Shown in pieces: positions 33,918 to 44,500 of a stretch of 64,000 nucleotides of DNA. Each line of letters opens with the position of its first letter. The stretch's first letter is position 1. The position numbers and the translations under genes are program-made. The DNA comes from Planctomycetota bacterium (lineage in GTDB: Bacteria > Planctomycetota > Phycisphaerae > Phycisphaerales > SM1A02), in the NCBI GenBank assembly GCA_022568135.1, contig JADFFQ010000004.1, forward strand, positions 46,320 through 110,319. The letters are read 5' to 3'. The notes under the pieces were generated by a model. It saw only the letters and a program-made list of their open reading frames with translations, was not told the DNA's origin and searched no databases.

Positions 33918-34496
33918 GTGAAGCTCTACACCCGCACCGGCGATGACGGTACGACCGGCTTGTTCGGCGGCGAGCGCGTCGGCAAGGATCATCCACGGGT
34001 CGAGGCCTGCGGAACCGTTGATGAGCTCAACGCCTGGATCGGTCTGGTCGGATCCGCATGCGACGCCAATCAGCCGTTGCATACTGAGCTGCTTGGAATC
34101 CTCTCAGAGGTGCAATCGCGTCTGTTTGAGGTCGGCGCCGACCTCGCGACGCCCCCGGGGACAAAACATGAATCGAAGATCGCGCGAATCTCCGCCGGCC
34201 AGGTGACCGAGATCGAGCGATGGATCGATCACATCGACGGGGGGAACGAGCCGATGAAGACCTTCATTCTCCCCGGTGGGACGGAACTGGCGGCTCGATT
34301 GCACGCGGCCCGCACCATTTGCCGCAGGGCCGAGCGACGCCTGGTGAACCTGAGTCGGTCGATGGACATCACCCCGTCAGCCGGCGTGTTCCTCAACCGC
34401 CTCAGCGATCTTCTGTTCGCGATGGCCAGGCGGGTGAACAAGGATGCCGGCGTGGCGGATGTGCCGTGGACGGGGAAGTCAAAGCCCAGCCATTGA
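33918..34496 (+). CDS. pduO: ATP:cob(I)alamin adenosyltransferase, PduO type
   Basis: Makes adenosylcobalamin from cob(I)alamin and ATP. The 192-residue protein starts at GTG 33918 with KLYTRTGDDGTTGLFGGERV, then VEACGTVDELNAWIG, the GGTELAARLHAARTICRRAERR helix and LNRLSDLLFAMAR. These are the ATP- and trimer-interface motifs of the PduO family. No cobalamin-dependent enzyme lies nearby. Confidence 0.93.
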   Translation: MKLYTRTGDDGTTGLFGGERVGKDHPRVEACGTVDELNAWIGLVGSACDANQPLHTELLGILSEVQSRLFEVGADLATPPGTKHESKIARISAGQVTEIERWIDHIDGGNEPMKTFILPGGTELAARLHAARTICRRAERRLVNLSRSMDITPSAGVFLNRLSDLLFAMARRVNKDAGVADVPWTGKSKPSH

Positions 34497-34554
34497 GGTT
34501 CGGCGATGACCGCGGCTCGAGACGAGCCGGCTCTCAGTGGCGCGTCGGAGCCGA

Positions 34555-35280
34555 TCAGACAGGTTTCAGCGGCCAGGCTCTGACGTGCAATTCATCGGCG
34601 TGGTAGAGCACCGGCGTCTCGTCGGGGATGGTTATCCCCGCGGCGGAGACGAGTCCGTCATCCAGCTCGAGCAACTCCGCATCGCGCAGCGGCCAGGGTC
34701 GGTGCCAGATTCGGCCGCCCAACAGACGACCTTGCCTGTTCACCGTGTAGAGCATGTATCGCTCGGTGAGAAAGTACGCCAGCTCGCCGGGCTTTGATTG
34801 CTCACGAGTGGAGCCCCCCCGCCAGGCGCAGCGCATACGCGCAGCCGGATCGCCCGCCCGATTGACCGCGTAGTGAATCACATCGCCTTCTTGATGAACG
34901 TCGATGCGCGAGAAGCGATAGTTGAGATGCCAGAACCGACGAGCACACCAGACGGCAAGACGACTCGCAGCGTCGAGGCTGAAGAAATACACGCCGGGCT
35001 GATCGCGATCGGTGACATAGGTGCGGACGTTGCACTCATGAAATCGCCGCGTGGTGGGGACCGTCGGCAGGCGGGTCATGCGAACTCTTGGCATGGTGAA
35101 GGGGATCAACCCGACCCAGGCGCGCCCGTCAAACATATCGATTTTCAGCGGCTCGGGCACGAGCGGTTGAAGCGCCTCCGCCGGCACCGGCCAATGGATG
35201 AACAACAACGACCGCCACGTCATCAGCACGGCGGGTCGGCCCCGAGGGCGGTGCGGCGAATCGGTTGTCGGCCCACGCAC
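34555..35280 (-). CDS. DUF2071 (YqjF-like) protein
   Basis: A 241-residue protein with the DUF2071 pattern: MTWRSLLFIHWPVPAEALQP, FDGRAWVGLIPFTMPRVRM, FHECNVRTYVT, GVYFFSLDAASRLAVWCAR and a C-terminal part with LTERYMLYT and HRPWPLRDAEL. Function is unknown, though the fold is acetoacetate-decarboxylase-like in relatives. GTG at 35278-35280 keeps the HRPRGRPAVL segment typical of the family start. ATG at 35223 is the alternative. Confidence 0.78.
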   Translation of the reverse strand: MRGPTTDSPHRPRGRPAVLMTWRSLLFIHWPVPAEALQPLVPEPLKIDMFDGRAWVGLIPFTMPRVRMTRLPTVPTTRRFHECNVRTYVTDRDQPGVYFFSLDAASRLAVWCARRFWHLNYRFSRIDVHQEGDVIHYAVNRAGDPAARMRCAWRGGSTREQSKPGELAYFLTERYMLYTVNRQGRLLGGRIWHRPWPLRDAELLELDDGLVSAAGITIPDETPVLYHADELHVRAWPLKPV

Positions 35281-35352
35281 GGCCAATCGTAGCCGCGGAT
35301 GCGTATCCACGGGATGATTGCCATCACGGTCTCACCGTTGCGGGTGACTTGA

Positions 35353-36426
<1,074 letters not shown>

Positions 36427-36442
36427 CTGCATCTTTGCGGTG

Positions 36443-37411
36443 CTACGCCAACTCCGGGAACGTCTCGCGCACGGTCTTGACCAGATCCTTGACGTGGCTG
36501 ATCGATTCATCCATGAGCGTGCGCTCATCAGCGTTGAGATCAACCTCGATGACCTTCTCCACACCGCCTGAGCCCAGGACGCACGGCACGCCGACGAAAT
36601 AGCCACCCCCGGAATTTCCGGGAGCGACCCCATACTCGCGTTCGCAATAGGCAGCACAGGGCAGGATGCGCTTCTTGTCTTTGATGATCGCCTCGGCCAT
36701 CATGATCGTGCCGGAGGCAGGCGCGTAGTAGGCGCTGGTGCCCATGAGCTTGACGATCTCCCCGCCGCCGGCCTTGGCCCGCTGGACACAGGCGTCGATC
36801 TTGTCGGCGCTGAGCAGTTGTGAAACGGGAATGCCGTGCACGGACGTGTAGCGCGGCAGGGACACCATGTCGTCGCCGTGCCCGCCCAGCAGCAGCGCCT
36901 GGATATCTTCGACGGAAACGCCCAGCTCCATGGCGATAAACGTTCGGAACCTCGCCACATCGAGGCAACCCGCCTGACCGACAATGTGATGGGTCGCAAA
37001 GCCTGACGCCTTCCATGCCGTGTAGACCATCGCGTCCAACGGATTGGAGACGACGATCATCACGGCCTCGGGTGAATGCGCCGCCACCTGTTCGGCCACC
37101 GACTTGACGATCTTGACGTTGGTGGCGATGAGATCATCGCGGCTCATGCCGGGCTTGCGGGGGATGCCTGCGGTGACGATCACCACATCAGAGCCGGCGG
37201 TGTCGGCGTAGTCCGCAGTGCCGAGCACACTGGCGTCAAACCGTTCGACCGGTCCGCACTCCGCCAGATCAAGCATCTTGCCCTTGACCATCCCCTGGGC
37301 CTCCGGAATATCGAGGACGATGATGTCGCCGAGCTCCTTGCTGGCCGCCCACAGCGCGCAGCTGGCCCCGACGTTGCCTCCGCCGATGATTGAGATCTTC
37401 GCCCGTCGCAT
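36443..37411 (-). CDS. mdh: Malate dehydrogenase
   Basis: Oxidises malate to oxaloacetate, of the LDH-like bacterial type. The 322-residue protein has the nucleotide motif IIGGGNVGAS, the Asp that favours NAD (VLDIPEAQG), and the loop AGIPRKPGMSRDDL whose Arg selects malate over lactate. VVSNPLDAM, GQAGCLDVARFR and the catalytic His in LGGHGDDMV follow. Start at ATG 37409-37411. Direct convergence with gap suggests shared termination. Confidence 0.95.
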   Translation of the reverse strand: MRRAKISIIGGGNVGASCALWAASKELGDIIVLDIPEAQGMVKGKMLDLAECGPVERFDASVLGTADYADTAGSDVVIVTAGIPRKPGMSRDDLIATNVKIVKSVAEQVAAHSPEAVMIVVSNPLDAMVYTAWKASGFATHHIVGQAGCLDVARFRTFIAMELGVSVEDIQALLLGGHGDDMVSLPRYTSVHGIPVSQLLSADKIDACVQRAKAGGGEIVKLMGTSAYYAPASGTIMMAEAIIKDKKRILPCAAYCEREYGVAPGNSGGGYFVGVPCVLGSGGVEKVIEVDLNADERTLMDESISHVKDLVKTVRETFPELA

Positions 37412-37729
37412 GGATGAGCAGGTGAGCAGGGGTCAGGAGTCAGGAATCAGGAGTTAGGGGATCGGGGATAGGGGTCAGGGGTCAGGTGAGGCCGGGGGCA
37501 CATCATAAGGTTTGCAACGCGGTCGGCAACGACCGGTCACACCGGAGTCGCTCAGTCGGACTGAGTGCGATCCCCACCCCACGCGATAGAGCCCCCAGGC
37601 GATCGGGCGCCGGGGACGCCGATGTGGCCCAGAAGGGTCCCCGGATCGTCATAAGGCCGAGTCACCAGTGTAACCACCGACACTTGTCACCTGCCAGGAT
37701 CAGCCTCACCTGAGTCACATGATGATGGA
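37412..37729. other. Intergenic region with short direct repeats
   Basis: About 320 bases between mdh and the epimerase gene. Bases 37431-37489 are a run of variants of GGGGTCAGG/AGTCAGG. A small palindrome CTCAGTC-G-GACTGAG lies at 37551-37565. No gene is seen. The mdh promoter should be in the left part, reading leftward. Confidence 0.6.
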
Positions 37730-38947
37730 TTAGGCCAGCGGATGGACCACGTTGGATGCGAATTGAGCATTCGCCAGCTCGATCGGCCGGGTCCGCTTGA
37801 TGAGTAGACAATCATCCAGCGGGACCTGGGTGAGCACCTGTGCGATCCGCTCCCCGGCGTGGCCGTCGCCGTAGGGATTGGTCATGGCCGCCAGCGAAGC
37901 TCGGAAATCTTCGCTCAGGGCCAGTTGAACCGCACAAAGAATTGCTTCAACCTCGGCCTCCACGTCAATGATATTGGTCGCCCGCTCCCGCCCCTGCTGG
38001 CGCTTGCCGATGTTGACCGTCGGTAGCCGGAGCGAAGGTGTCTCCATGATCCCACTGCTACTGTTGCCGTAAAGCAGGCTCGCGTGCTTCAGCAGGGTCC
38101 AGTAGCTCAGATGGCTGAGGTTCACGTACAGATGCGCATTTGATCTCGCTTCGCAGAACCGCGTGGCGCGCTGAATGAGGTTCCGGCTGCCTGCATCGGC
38201 ATTGGGGAAACAGAAGACGATCTGATGCTGAATCTCCTCGAGGGCGCCAAAGACCGCATCCGCTTCCGACGTAGTGTCCCGCTCCAGCGTGACCGGGTGG
38301 TACGAGACAATGATGGTCGTCGGATCGAGGCTGATTCGCATTTCCGCTTCGATGCTTTCTCGTGATCTGAGCTGGCTTCGGCGAAGATGATCCAGCGAAG
38401 GCGCACCAACCTCATGCACCCGCCACGGCTCTTCCCCCATGGCGATGATCCGTCGGGCCGACAGCGATGTCGGAGCAAAGTGGACGTGGCTCATCATGGT
38501 TATCGCATTGCGCACAGCGTGATCGATCGCACCTTCGCTGACCTCTCCGCCTTCGATGTGGGCGATCGGGATGCGCATCGCCAGCGCCGCCGAGGCCGGA
38601 GCGAGCATCTCGTAGCGGTCGGCGATGAGCAGCAGCAGATCCGGCCGCAACCGCCCGAAGATGTCGGCGAAGCCCATCGTCGCCATGCCGATCGTCTTGG
38701 CCATCCCGACGTCGGTGTCGGAACTGAGCAGGCATTCGAGGCGTTCGGCGATGAGGAAGCCGTCACGTTCGATCTCGTTGACGGTCAAGCCGAACTCCGG
38801 CGACAGGTGCGCGCCGGTGACGATCAGCGGCAGATTCACCTCCCGATGAGCCTGCAGTTCCTTCAGCGGCCAGTAGAGGTGGCCGTAGTCCGCCCGGGAG
38901 GAGGTGACCGCGGCAATAGTGCGCTGGGATAACGTGGCTACAGTCAT
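37730..38947 (-). CDS. UDP-N-acetylglucosamine 2-epimerase, hydrolysing (NeuC-like)
   Basis: A 405-residue GT-B-fold enzyme of the hydrolysing UDP-GlcNAc epimerase type, which makes a hexosamine for sialic- or legionaminic-acid synthesis. Visible motifs are VTSSRADYGHLYWPLKEL, TGAHLSPEFG, RPDLLLLIADRYEM, IPIAHIEGGEVSEGAIDHAV, SYHPVTLER and GNSSSGIMETPSLRLPTVNI. It stands without neuA or neuB partners in this window. ATG at 38945-38947. Confidence 0.87.
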   Translation of the reverse strand: MTVATLSQRTIAAVTSSRADYGHLYWPLKELQAHREVNLPLIVTGAHLSPEFGLTVNEIERDGFLIAERLECLLSSDTDVGMAKTIGMATMGFADIFGRLRPDLLLLIADRYEMLAPASAALAMRIPIAHIEGGEVSEGAIDHAVRNAITMMSHVHFAPTSLSARRIIAMGEEPWRVHEVGAPSLDHLRRSQLRSRESIEAEMRISLDPTTIIVSYHPVTLERDTTSEADAVFGALEEIQHQIVFCFPNADAGSRNLIQRATRFCEARSNAHLYVNLSHLSYWTLLKHASLLYGNSSSGIMETPSLRLPTVNIGKRQQGRERATNIIDVEAEVEAILCAVQLALSEDFRASLAAMTNPYGDGHAGERIAQVLTQVPLDDCLLIKRTRPIELANAQFASNVVHPLA

Positions 38948-39101
38948 CGATGTTCGGTGATCTGGCATCCCGAATCGTGTGCTCCGATCTTAACGATGTA
39001 CTTCCGGATACTCCTATGCACCCAGGATGCGCCTAGCTGCGCGTGCCCGCGGTGGCTGGGTAACCCTCATCATGTGGCCCAGCACCCTGCTCCCGCGCGC
39101 C

Positions 39102-39374
39102 TTACCGTGCTCGAACCACCCGCTGGAAGACGGGCAATCGCCGCTCTTCCAGGTTCCAGTCGCCGAAGGTCCAGATATATAGCGTTCGGCCGTCGGCACT
39201 GGCGGTGATGAGGACGTCCTGCGCGTCCTGCGTGATCGCCGGGCCGATGACCTGACCATGTGCCGCAGGCAGTAGTGGCCGGCCGTCGGCCTGACGGTGG
39301 ATGGCCGTGCCGATGGAGAACAGCCCAACGACGAGTGCGATCGCCAGCATCTTCCAAAACCGATTGGCTTTCAT
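39102..39374 (-). CDS. Small exported or membrane-anchored protein
   Basis: A 90-residue protein with a strong AGGAGG site 7 bases before the ATG. A hydrophobic N-terminus (MLAIALVVGLFSIGTAI) acts as signal or anchor. The mature part has VIGPAITQDAQDVLITASAD followed by GRTLYIWTFGDWNLEERRLP, one blade-like beta segment. No known family. The very good ribosome site is the main evidence that it is real. Confidence 0.65.
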   Translation of the reverse strand: MKANRFWKMLAIALVVGLFSIGTAIHRQADGRPLLPAAHGQVIGPAITQDAQDVLITASADGRTLYIWTFGDWNLEERRLPVFQRVVRAR

Positions 39375-39621
39375 GGTGAGGCCTCCTTCTGGGGCACGAC
39401 AGTGTGGTCCCAGCAGTCAGAGACAGCGCCGACGGCAGTTGATTCCATCATGGCAGTGGTTCAAAGGTGATTATTATCGGATTGGTGGGGCAGGCAAGGA
39501 ACTGCACGAACACGAACCTCCAGCCGCGCGGTAGGCTATGGTGAGTCTCTGGTCCGGCCGGCAGGGGACGCTGATGGTTCTCCGGCACGGACGTTTTTCT
39601 GACCCCCAAGGAGTAAGAACA

Positions 39622-40227
39622 ATGAAGCTCAAAGAAACGCTGTGGGTGATCGGTCTGATCGGTCTCACCACGGCCATCACCAGCCGGGTTGTTTCACAGG
39701 ACAAGCCCGCAAGTGAGTACGGCCAGGAGCTGCCTCAGTGGATGAAGTACGCCATGCCTGGCGAGCAGCACAAACAATTGGAGCCGTTTGTCGGCCGATG
39801 GGAGCAGACGGTCAAATTGTGGATGGCGCCCGGGGCCGAACCGGGGCAGTCCTACGGCTCCGCCGAGTACAAATGGATCATGGGCGGGCGGTTCCTTCAG
39901 GGAACGTACGACGGACAGATGCAAGGGAATCGTTTCGAGGGTATGGACGTCATCGGCTACGACAACTTCCGCAACGAGTACATCTCGTTTTGGATCGACA
40001 ACCACACGACATCGTTCATGTTCGCCCGAGGAAGCTATGACCCCAGCGCGAAGACGATCACCATGCGGGGCAAGCACGACGACATCATGCACGGCAAGCG
40101 GGACAAGCCGTTCCGCACCGTGACCACGTTCGAGGGTAACGACAAGCTCGTCTATGAGATGTTCACGCTGGGGCCGGACGGCAAGGAGTACAAGGTCCTC
40201 CAGGTGACCTCGACGCGGCGAGAATAG
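39622..40227 (+). CDS. DUF1579-type secreted protein
   Basis: A 201-residue exported protein with AAGGAG 8 bases before its ATG. A signal peptide (LWVIGLIGLTTAITSRVV) is followed by the DUF1579 pattern: EHKQLEPFVGRWEQTVKLW-type start, YKWIMGGRFLQGTYDGQM, FEGMDVIGYDNFRNEYISFW and KLVYEMFTLGPDGKEYK. It has a lipocalin-like layout with no known function. Confidence 0.83.
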   Translation: MKLKETLWVIGLIGLTTAITSRVVSQDKPASEYGQELPQWMKYAMPGEQHKQLEPFVGRWEQTVKLWMAPGAEPGQSYGSAEYKWIMGGRFLQGTYDGQMQGNRFEGMDVIGYDNFRNEYISFWIDNHTTSFMFARGSYDPSAKTITMRGKHDDIMHGKRDKPFRTVTTFEGNDKLVYEMFTLGPDGKEYKVLQVTSTRRE

Positions 40228-40285
40228 TCTTGTAGGCGGATGATCAAGAACCGATCGACACGCTGAATCGGACACAAAGAAGTTG

Positions 40286-40885
40286 ATGAGGATGCGAATT
40301 GTGCTTGGGGGCGTGTTGGGCGCTGTTGTCCTGTTCGTATGGGGCTTCTTGTACTGGGTCGTGCTCTCGGAGAGGCTGCTGCCATACAAGCACATGACCG
40401 ATGAAGCCGCCGTGGTTGAGGTGTTGCAGGAGAACCTGACGGAAACGGGAATCTACTGGTTCCCGATGCCGCAGCACGATCCCGATCCCGACGCGACCGC
40501 GGATGAGAAACAAGCCGCCAAGGAAGCGTATGCGGAAAGACACCGCCAAGGCCCGCTGGGCGCGGTGAGCTATCTCGTAGAAGGTCGCGAAGTGATGCCT
40601 CTCAGCAGGCTTGCGAAGGGATTTGTGATCAACTTCGCCAGCGCGCTGATTGCGTCCATCATGCTGTGCTGCGCGTGCGGGCGAAGGGGGTACGCCGCAC
40701 GCGTGGCGTTCGTGTTCGGCCTGGGGCTCTTTGTCGCCGTCAGCGTACACCTGATCGCGAGGAACTATATGTTCGACCCCCTTGACTTCACGCTGCTCAA
40801 GATCGGTGACTCGGTCGTGGGCTGGCTCCTGGCCGGCTTGGCCATCGCGGCGGTCGTCAAGCCACGTGCGGAGACGGCGGGGTGA
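40286..40885 (+). CDS. Membrane protein of unknown function
   Basis: A 199-residue protein with about four membrane helices: one at the start (IVLGGVLGAVVLFVWGFLYW) and three after residue 110. Between them is a periplasmic loop containing GIYWFPMPQHDPDPDATADE. The two cysteines of CCACGRRGY sit at a helix end. It follows the DUF1579 gene by 58 bases and is probably co-transcribed. Family not recognised. Confidence 0.7.
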   Translation: MRMRIVLGGVLGAVVLFVWGFLYWVVLSERLLPYKHMTDEAAVVEVLQENLTETGIYWFPMPQHDPDPDATADEKQAAKEAYAERHRQGPLGAVSYLVEGREVMPLSRLAKGFVINFASALIASIMLCCACGRRGYAARVAFVFGLGLFVAVSVHLIARNYMFDPLDFTLLKIGDSVVGWLLAGLAIAAVVKPRAETAG

Positions 40886-40956
40886 GTGGGTGGAAGCCCG
40901 AGGCATAGCGTGATGGTGATCGGCGAGTACGGCGAATCGCGGCGAGGAGATTGCAG

Positions 40957-41328
40957 ATGGTGAACGCAGTGACCGGGAAAGCCAAGCCTGCGAGCAACGT
41001 GGACACGTACGTGAAGAAGCTGCCGGCGGATACCCGTGCGGTGGTCGAAGCACTGCGGCGGCTCATCGTCGCCGTTGCGCCCAACGCACGGGAAGAGCTC
41101 AAATGGGGCCAGCCCTGGTATGCAGGGACGAAGGGCGTGTGTTACATTGCGGCCTTCAAGGATCACATCAACCTGGGCTTTGCCCGCGGCGCCGAGCTCC
41201 CCGATCCGGCGGGACGTCTCGAAGGCACCGGCAAGGGCATGCGGCACGTGAAGATCCGCAACCCCAAAGAGATCGACGCCGCCGTGAAGAACCTCGCGCG
41301 TGAAGCGTTTACGCTCGACGCGGGTTGA
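40957..41328 (+). CDS. DUF1801 family protein
   Basis: A 123-residue cytoplasmic protein with the DUF1801 pattern: VDTYVKKLPADTRAVVEALR, PNAREELKWGQPWYAGTKGV and CYIAAFKDHINLGFARGAEL, then GKGMRHVKIRNPKEID. ATG at 40957 is preceded by GAGGAGA at good spacing. Function unknown. Confidence 0.85.
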   Translation: MVNAVTGKAKPASNVDTYVKKLPADTRAVVEALRRLIVAVAPNAREELKWGQPWYAGTKGVCYIAAFKDHINLGFARGAELPDPAGRLEGTGKGMRHVKIRNPKEIDAAVKNLAREAFTLDAG

Positions 41329-41374
41329 GGGCGAGCGCGAAGCGGCAAATCCACGAAGGGCGACGAAGGTCAAC

Positions 41375-41398
41375 GCCTGGTCACTGAAGTGACCAGGC
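41375..41398. terminator. Perfect hairpin between convergent DUF1801 gene and tRNA
   Basis: GCCTGGTCACT-GA-AGTGACCAGGC has 11-base perfect arms and a 2-base loop. It sits between the end of the DUF1801 gene and the 3' end of the tRNA, so it could terminate both. There is no T run. Confidence 0.55.
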
Positions 41399-41420
41399 CT
41401 CCGGGGTTGAAGTACGACAA

Positions 41421-41494
41421 TGGGCCCGGGAGGACTCGAACCTCCGACCTCGCCCTTATCAGGGGCGCGCTCTAGCCAACTGAGCTACGAGCCC
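41421..41494 (-). tRNA. tRNA-Ile (anticodon GAT)
   Basis: On the minus strand the 74 bases fold as a complete tRNA. The acceptor GGGCTCG pairs with CGGGCCC (one U-G), the D arm has AGCTCAGTTGGCTAGAGC, the anticodon loop CTGATAA gives GAT, and the T arm has GGTTCGAGTCC. A is the discriminator base and CCA is not encoded. It stands alone and not inside an rRNA spacer. Confidence 0.95.
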
Positions 41495-41531
41495 GGCGAT
41501 GCGGCAGTATATCGCACGGTACGAGACGGCG

Positions 41532-44500
41532 TCAGCCCGTGGGAGCAGGATCAACCGCCGGCTGGGCGGCGATACGGGCGAACTCGCGGCGCAGCGAGAT
41601 GCGCTTGGCGATGTAAAAGACGACCGGGAAGATGAGCAGGACGCCGACGTAGCCCGTGATCAGGCCGCCGATCATCGGCGCCGCGAGGCGGCGCATGGTG
41701 TCGGCACCGGCCCCGCTGGCCCACAGCAGCGGCAGCAGCCCGATGAACGTCGTCATCGTGGTCATGGTGATGGGGCGCACGCGCTGAACGGCCCCGTCGT
41801 AGACCGCCAGCCACAGGTCGTTGACGTTGCGCATTCGGCCGTCGCTCTTGAATCGTTCAAAGCTCAGGTCCAGGTATAACAGCAGCACCAGGCCCATCTC
41901 GGCATCGAGCCCCGCCAGGGCGATGATGCCCACCCATACCGCTACCGAGAGGTTGTAGTCCAGCAGATAGAGCAACCAGAACGCCCCGATGAGGCTCATT
42001 GGCACCGCCAGCAGGACGATCCCCACCCGCAGCCAGCTTCTCGTGGCGATATACAGCAGCAACACGATCAGAACGCCGGCAATCGGGCCGATCAGCAGAA
42101 GGCGCTCGCGGGCGGCCTGCATGTATTCGTATTGCCCGGACCAGATCACGTTGTAGCCCGGCGGGAGCTTGACCCGTTCGGCCACGGCGCGCTGGGCGTT
42201 CTTGACATACGTGCCCACATCGATACCGGCGATGTCCACGTAGACCCAACTGGTCAGCCGGGCGTTCTCGCTCTTGATCATCGGCGGGCCCTTGTGAATC
42301 TCAAATGAGGCCAGTTGTGTCAGCGGCACCTGCGCGCCCATCGGGGTGGCAACCAGCGTCTGCTTCAACGCCGGTATATTGTCGCGCAGCTCATGTGGGT
42401 AGCGCACGTTGATCGGGTAGCGCTCCAGGCCCTCGACGGTCCAGCTGACGTTCATCCCGCCCAAGGCGCTCATGATCACATCCTGCACATCGCCGACGGT
42501 CAGGCCGTAGCGGGCGATCTCGTCGCGGTCGATGTTGATATCGAGGTAGTTGCCGCCGACGCTCTTTTCGGCGAAGGCGCTAGTGGTGTAGGCGCCGGTG
42601 CCGGGCGCGGTTTTGACGACCTGGGCGATCTGGCTGGCCAGATCAGCAAGGGTCGCAAGATCCGGTCCCATCACCTTGATGCCCACCGGGGTCTTGATGC
42701 CGGTCGAGAGCATGTCGATGCGGGTCTTGATAGGCATGGTCCAAGAGTTGGTCAGACCCGGGATCTGGATGATCTCGTTGAGCCCGGGCACATGGGTGCC
42801 GTCCGGCCATTCGTAGCCGTACACCAGCTCGTTCACGGTGATGGTCCGAGTCTCTGGCCGGATCGTGCTCGGCAGCCACTTCAACCAGCCGGGCCAGTGT
42901 CGATAGAAGCGCCGAATGGGCACGTGTCGCCAAAGCTCCTTGTCGCGGTGCAGCGTGATGGTGGTTTCCAGCATGGAGGGCGGGGCGGGGTCCGTAGCCG
43001 TATCAGCCCGGCCGATCTTGCCCAAAACCGTCTGCACTTCCGGGAACTGCATGATCAGCTTGTCCGTCTGCTGCAGCAGTTCCCGAGCCTTGGTCATGCT
43101 GATCCCCGGATCGGTGGTCGGCATGTAGAGCAGGTCGCCCTCTTCCAACGGCGGCATGAACTCACTGCCGAGCCGGCTCAGCGGCCAAAGTGTGACGGCG
43201 ATCAGCCCGACCACCGCGGGCAAGGCGAACCAGCGCAGTCGCATCACCAGCGCGAACAGCGGCGCGTAGATCCAGTGCAGGATTCGGCTCAGGGGGAGAC
43301 GCTCCTCGCGGGAGATCCTCTGCGGCAGGATGACCAACCCGCTCAGCACGACCCAACCGAGAGCCAGCCACCAGCGGTACGCGGCAAGTTGTGCAAACGG
43401 CAGCAAGGCAACAAGGATGGCGGGTCCGAAGATGGCTGCCGAATACATCGCCGCTCGCTTGATCCGCCCAATTGTTGCCGGCACCACGCGCTCGGTGATG
43501 AAGTAGACCATCAGTACGGGGATGATGGTTACGGCAAGAATCGCCGCCGCGGCCATGGCGAAGGTCTTGGTGTAGGCCAGGGGCTTGAACAATCGCCCGG
43601 ACTGCTCCGCCAACGCAAAGACCGGCAGAAAGCTGACGGTGATGATGAGCAGGCTGAAGAACAAGGCTGGGCCGACTTCCTTGGCGGCCTGGGCGATGAC
43701 GGCGGTCCGCAGCCGCGGCTGGTCGCCGGCGGCGATGCGATTCTTCTCGCGCTCCAGGTGCTTGTGGGCGTTCTCGACCATCACGATCGAGCTATCCACC
43801 ATCACGCCGATGGCGATAGCCAGGCCCCCCAGGCTCATAATGTTGGCGTTGATGTCCAGCAGGTACATCGCCGTGAGGCTGGTCAGCACCCCCACGGGCA
43901 GAACAAACACCGCAACCAAAGCGCTGCGCGCGTGCAGCAGAAACACGATGCACACCAGCGTGACCACGATGATCTCTTCGATGAGCGTGCGGCTGAGCGT
44001 ATTGACCGCGCGGTTGATCAGGTCGCTGCGGTCGTAGCCGACCTCGATAGCCGTTCCGGGAGGCAAGCCCTTCTCCAGCTCGGCCAGCTTGTCGCGCACG
44101 CTCCGAATGGTGGTCCGAGCGTTTTCGCCGAAGCGCATCACGATGATCCCGCCTACGGTTTCGCCCTGGCCATTCCATTCCACGACGCCCCGGCGGATCT
44201 CCGGACCCGTCCGGATGACGGCGACGTCAGCGAGGTAGGTGGGCGTGCCCTGTTCGGTCGCGCCGAGCGAGATCCTTCGCAGCTCTTGGAGCACCCGGTG
44301 GGTGCGAGCATCTTCGATCGACTCACCGGCGGCGCGGACCTCGGCCAACTCCTCCTCAGTGAGCGTCCCCAGGTAGCCGATGCCGCGGACCATGTACTCG
44401 GTCTCGCTCATCTCGATCACCCGGCCTCCGACATCGAGATTGGAGCGCTGAATCGCTGTCTTGATCTTGGCTAGGGGAATGTTGAAGGCCAGCAGTTTGA

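Noticed and set aside
33339..33996. Minus-strand frames encoding repeated SGFRPGV-like peptides across the 43-bp array.
   Set aside because: The peptide repeats follow from the DNA tandem repeat, there is no good start, and the frames run into atpG in antisense.
41420..41635. A plus-strand frame beginning MGPGGLEPPTSPLSG.
   Set aside because: This is the well-known false protein produced by translating across a tRNA gene. The tRNA-Ile fold on the minus strand is complete.
42315..44474. A 719-codon open frame on the plus strand opposite cusA.
   Set aside because: It is a shadow of cusA. Its composition is Arg/His/Gln-rich with no family features, while the minus strand is a clear RND pump over the same bases.
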